From the NCBI GenBank assembly GCA_025056835.1, contig JANWVS010000114.1, positions 1 to 6,894 of the forward strand: a DNA stretch of 6,894 nucleotides, written 5' to 3'. Each line of letters opens with the position of its first letter. The stretch's first letter is position 1. Shown here piece by piece: positions 5,995-6,894 of this stretch. The translations under genes were made by a program, and so were the position numbers. This DNA is from Gemmataceae bacterium (GTDB lineage: Bacteria; Planctomycetota; Planctomycetia; Gemmatales; Gemmataceae). The notes below the pieces were generated by a model that was not told the DNA's origin, ran no database searches, and saw only the letters and a program-made list of their open reading frames with translations.

Positions 5995-6894
5995 ATGCCT
6001 CCCTATCTTCGCTTGGGCTCACTTCCTCCCAAACGGCATATAGCCCACAGCCACGTACCGGGACATCGCGGCGAGGGGATCTATTACGAGGAAGTTGTCA
6101 CGACCGCCGGCTTCGGAAGAGCTTACAGCATTTGTTACCATCTCCGGCCGCCAACGCGGGTTCGCCGCTTCGAGCACGCTCTCGTAACGCCCTTAGAGCC
6201 GGCAGTCCCGATGCCGCTACGTCATTTTCATCTCAAGACAGCGGCCCTGCCGCGTGGCGGCGATCCGATCACGGGCCGTGTGCCGCTATTGTTCAATGAT
6301 GAGGTGGTACTCAGCCGCTGCCGTCCCACCGTCGGCCAAAGCGAACTCTATCGCAACGCTGCCGCGGATGAAATGATCTTTGTCCATCGCGGGAGCGGAA
6401 CGCTGCTGTCCATGTTCGGCCGGCTAGCGTTCAAGCCCTTCGATTACCTCGTCGTCCCGCGCTGCACGACATACCGACTGGACTTCGACACGCCCAGCGA
6501 GGCCGATCTGCTGATCCTTGAAGCCGCGAGCACCATCAGCGTGCCGGGCAAATATCTCAACCCCGATGGCCAGATTCGCTTGGGCGCCCCGTATTGCGAG
6601 AGGGATCTCCACGGGCCCCAGGAGCTTGTGACCATCGACCGCGAGGACGATACGAGCGTCCTCATCAAACACGGCGAACGGTGGACTCGTTACATCGTGG
6701 CCCAGCACCCGTTCGACGTCGTGGGCTGGGACGGCATGGTTTATCCATTCACTTTCAACGCCGACGATTTCGAGCCGATCACCGGCACCGTGCATCAACC
6801 GCCGCCGATCCACCAGACCTTCGAGGGAAAAGGATACGTCGTTTGCACCTTCGCCCCGCGCCTGCTCGATACTCATCCCCAGGCGATCAAGGTG
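5995..6894 (+). CDS. hmgA: Homogentisate 1,2-dioxygenase family protein, 3'-partial
   Basis: The frame is open from ATG 5995 to the last base, giving 300 residues without a stop. Homogentisate dioxygenase opens the aromatic ring of homogentisate to maleylacetoacetate in tyrosine and phenylalanine breakdown. Characteristic segments are YHLRPPTRV (48-56), DEMIFVHRGSGTL (125-137), PFDYLVVPR (148-156) in the cupin-like core, APYCERDLHGP (198-208), PFDVVGWDG (239-247), and ITGTVHQPPPIHQTF (262-276). It resembles the shorter, divergent bacterial branch more than the human or Pseudomonas type. The iron ligands, expected in the C-terminal cupin, lie beyond the window. An in-frame TGA at 5989-5991 fixes the start as 5995 or later; a weak GGGTGA lies just upstream. 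Position 246 is Asp where classical enzymes have the His of a WHG motif, so exact activity should be called with care. Confidence 0.85.
   Translation, partial: MPPYLRLGSLPPKRHIAHSHVPGHRGEGIYYEEVVTTAGFGRAYSICYHLRPPTRVRRFEHALVTPLEPAVPMPLRHFHLKTAALPRGGDPITGRVPLLFNDEVVLSRCRPTVGQSELYRNAAADEMIFVHRGSGTLLSMFGRLAFKPFDYLVVPRCTTYRLDFDTPSEADLLILEAASTISVPGKYLNPDGQIRLGAPYCERDLHGPQELVTIDREDDTSVLIKHGERWTRYIVAQHPFDVVGWDGMVYPFTFNADDFEPITGTVHQPPPIHQTFEGKGYVVCTFAPRLLDTHPQAIKV

Noticed and set aside
6424..6876. A 150-codon minus-strand open frame opposite the dioxygenase gene
   Set aside because: The + strand frame is open for 300 codons with clear family motifs; the minus frame is its shadow.

Overview
The window is GC-rich bacterial DNA packed with genes and reads like a planctomycete chromosome, probably of the Pirellulales type. 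That placement rests on remembered family resemblance, not a search. Three things point there: an ABC-2 permease fused to a CPBP protease domain, a small ribbon-helix-helix protein with four CxxC pairs, and a divergent homogentisate dioxygenase. No rRNA, tRNA, CRISPR array, insertion sequence or phage gene is visible.

Layout from left to right. (1) 1-1198, + strand: the C-terminal part of a membrane protein whose ABC-2 (NatB-like) permease end runs into a CPBP (Abi) intramembrane protease domain; its 5' end lies outside the window. (2) 1228-5154, - strand: a compact four-gene operon read right to left. It encodes glucose-1-phosphate cytidylyltransferase (rfbF), CDP-glucose 4,6-dehydratase (rfbG), an NAD(P)-dependent sugar epimerase/reductase of the extended SDR family, and a family 2 glycosyltransferase with two C-terminal membrane helices. 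(3) 5155-5477: a 323-base divergent intergenic region with candidate promoters in both directions, a perfect GCGAA-NN-TTCGC palindrome and two small inverted repeats. (4) 5478-5939, + strand: a 153-residue ribbon-helix-helix/zinc protein. (5) 5995-6894, + strand: the first 300 codons of a homogentisate 1,2-dioxygenase homologue that runs off the right edge.

The operon forms a plausible pathway. Glucose-1-phosphate is activated to CDP-glucose, dehydrated to CDP-4-keto-6-deoxyglucose, modified at C4 (or epimerised) by the third enzyme, and the sugar is then probably passed by the membrane glycosyltransferase to a polyprenyl phosphate or another membrane acceptor for surface glycan assembly. The cassette is bounded by a convergent gene on one side and a divergent gene on the other, so these four genes appear to be the whole unit. 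It lacks the 3-dehydrase RfbH used for abequose, paratose and tyvelose, which suggests a 6-deoxyhexose that keeps its 3-hydroxyl. The divergent ribbon-helix-helix gene is a candidate local regulator, but nothing in the sequence proves it acts on the sugar operon.

The genes are mostly recognisable families. The more unusual points are the rfbG/epimerase 73-base overlap, a perfect 9-bp hairpin across the epimerase stop codon, the four-CxxC regulator-like protein and the permease-protease fusion.
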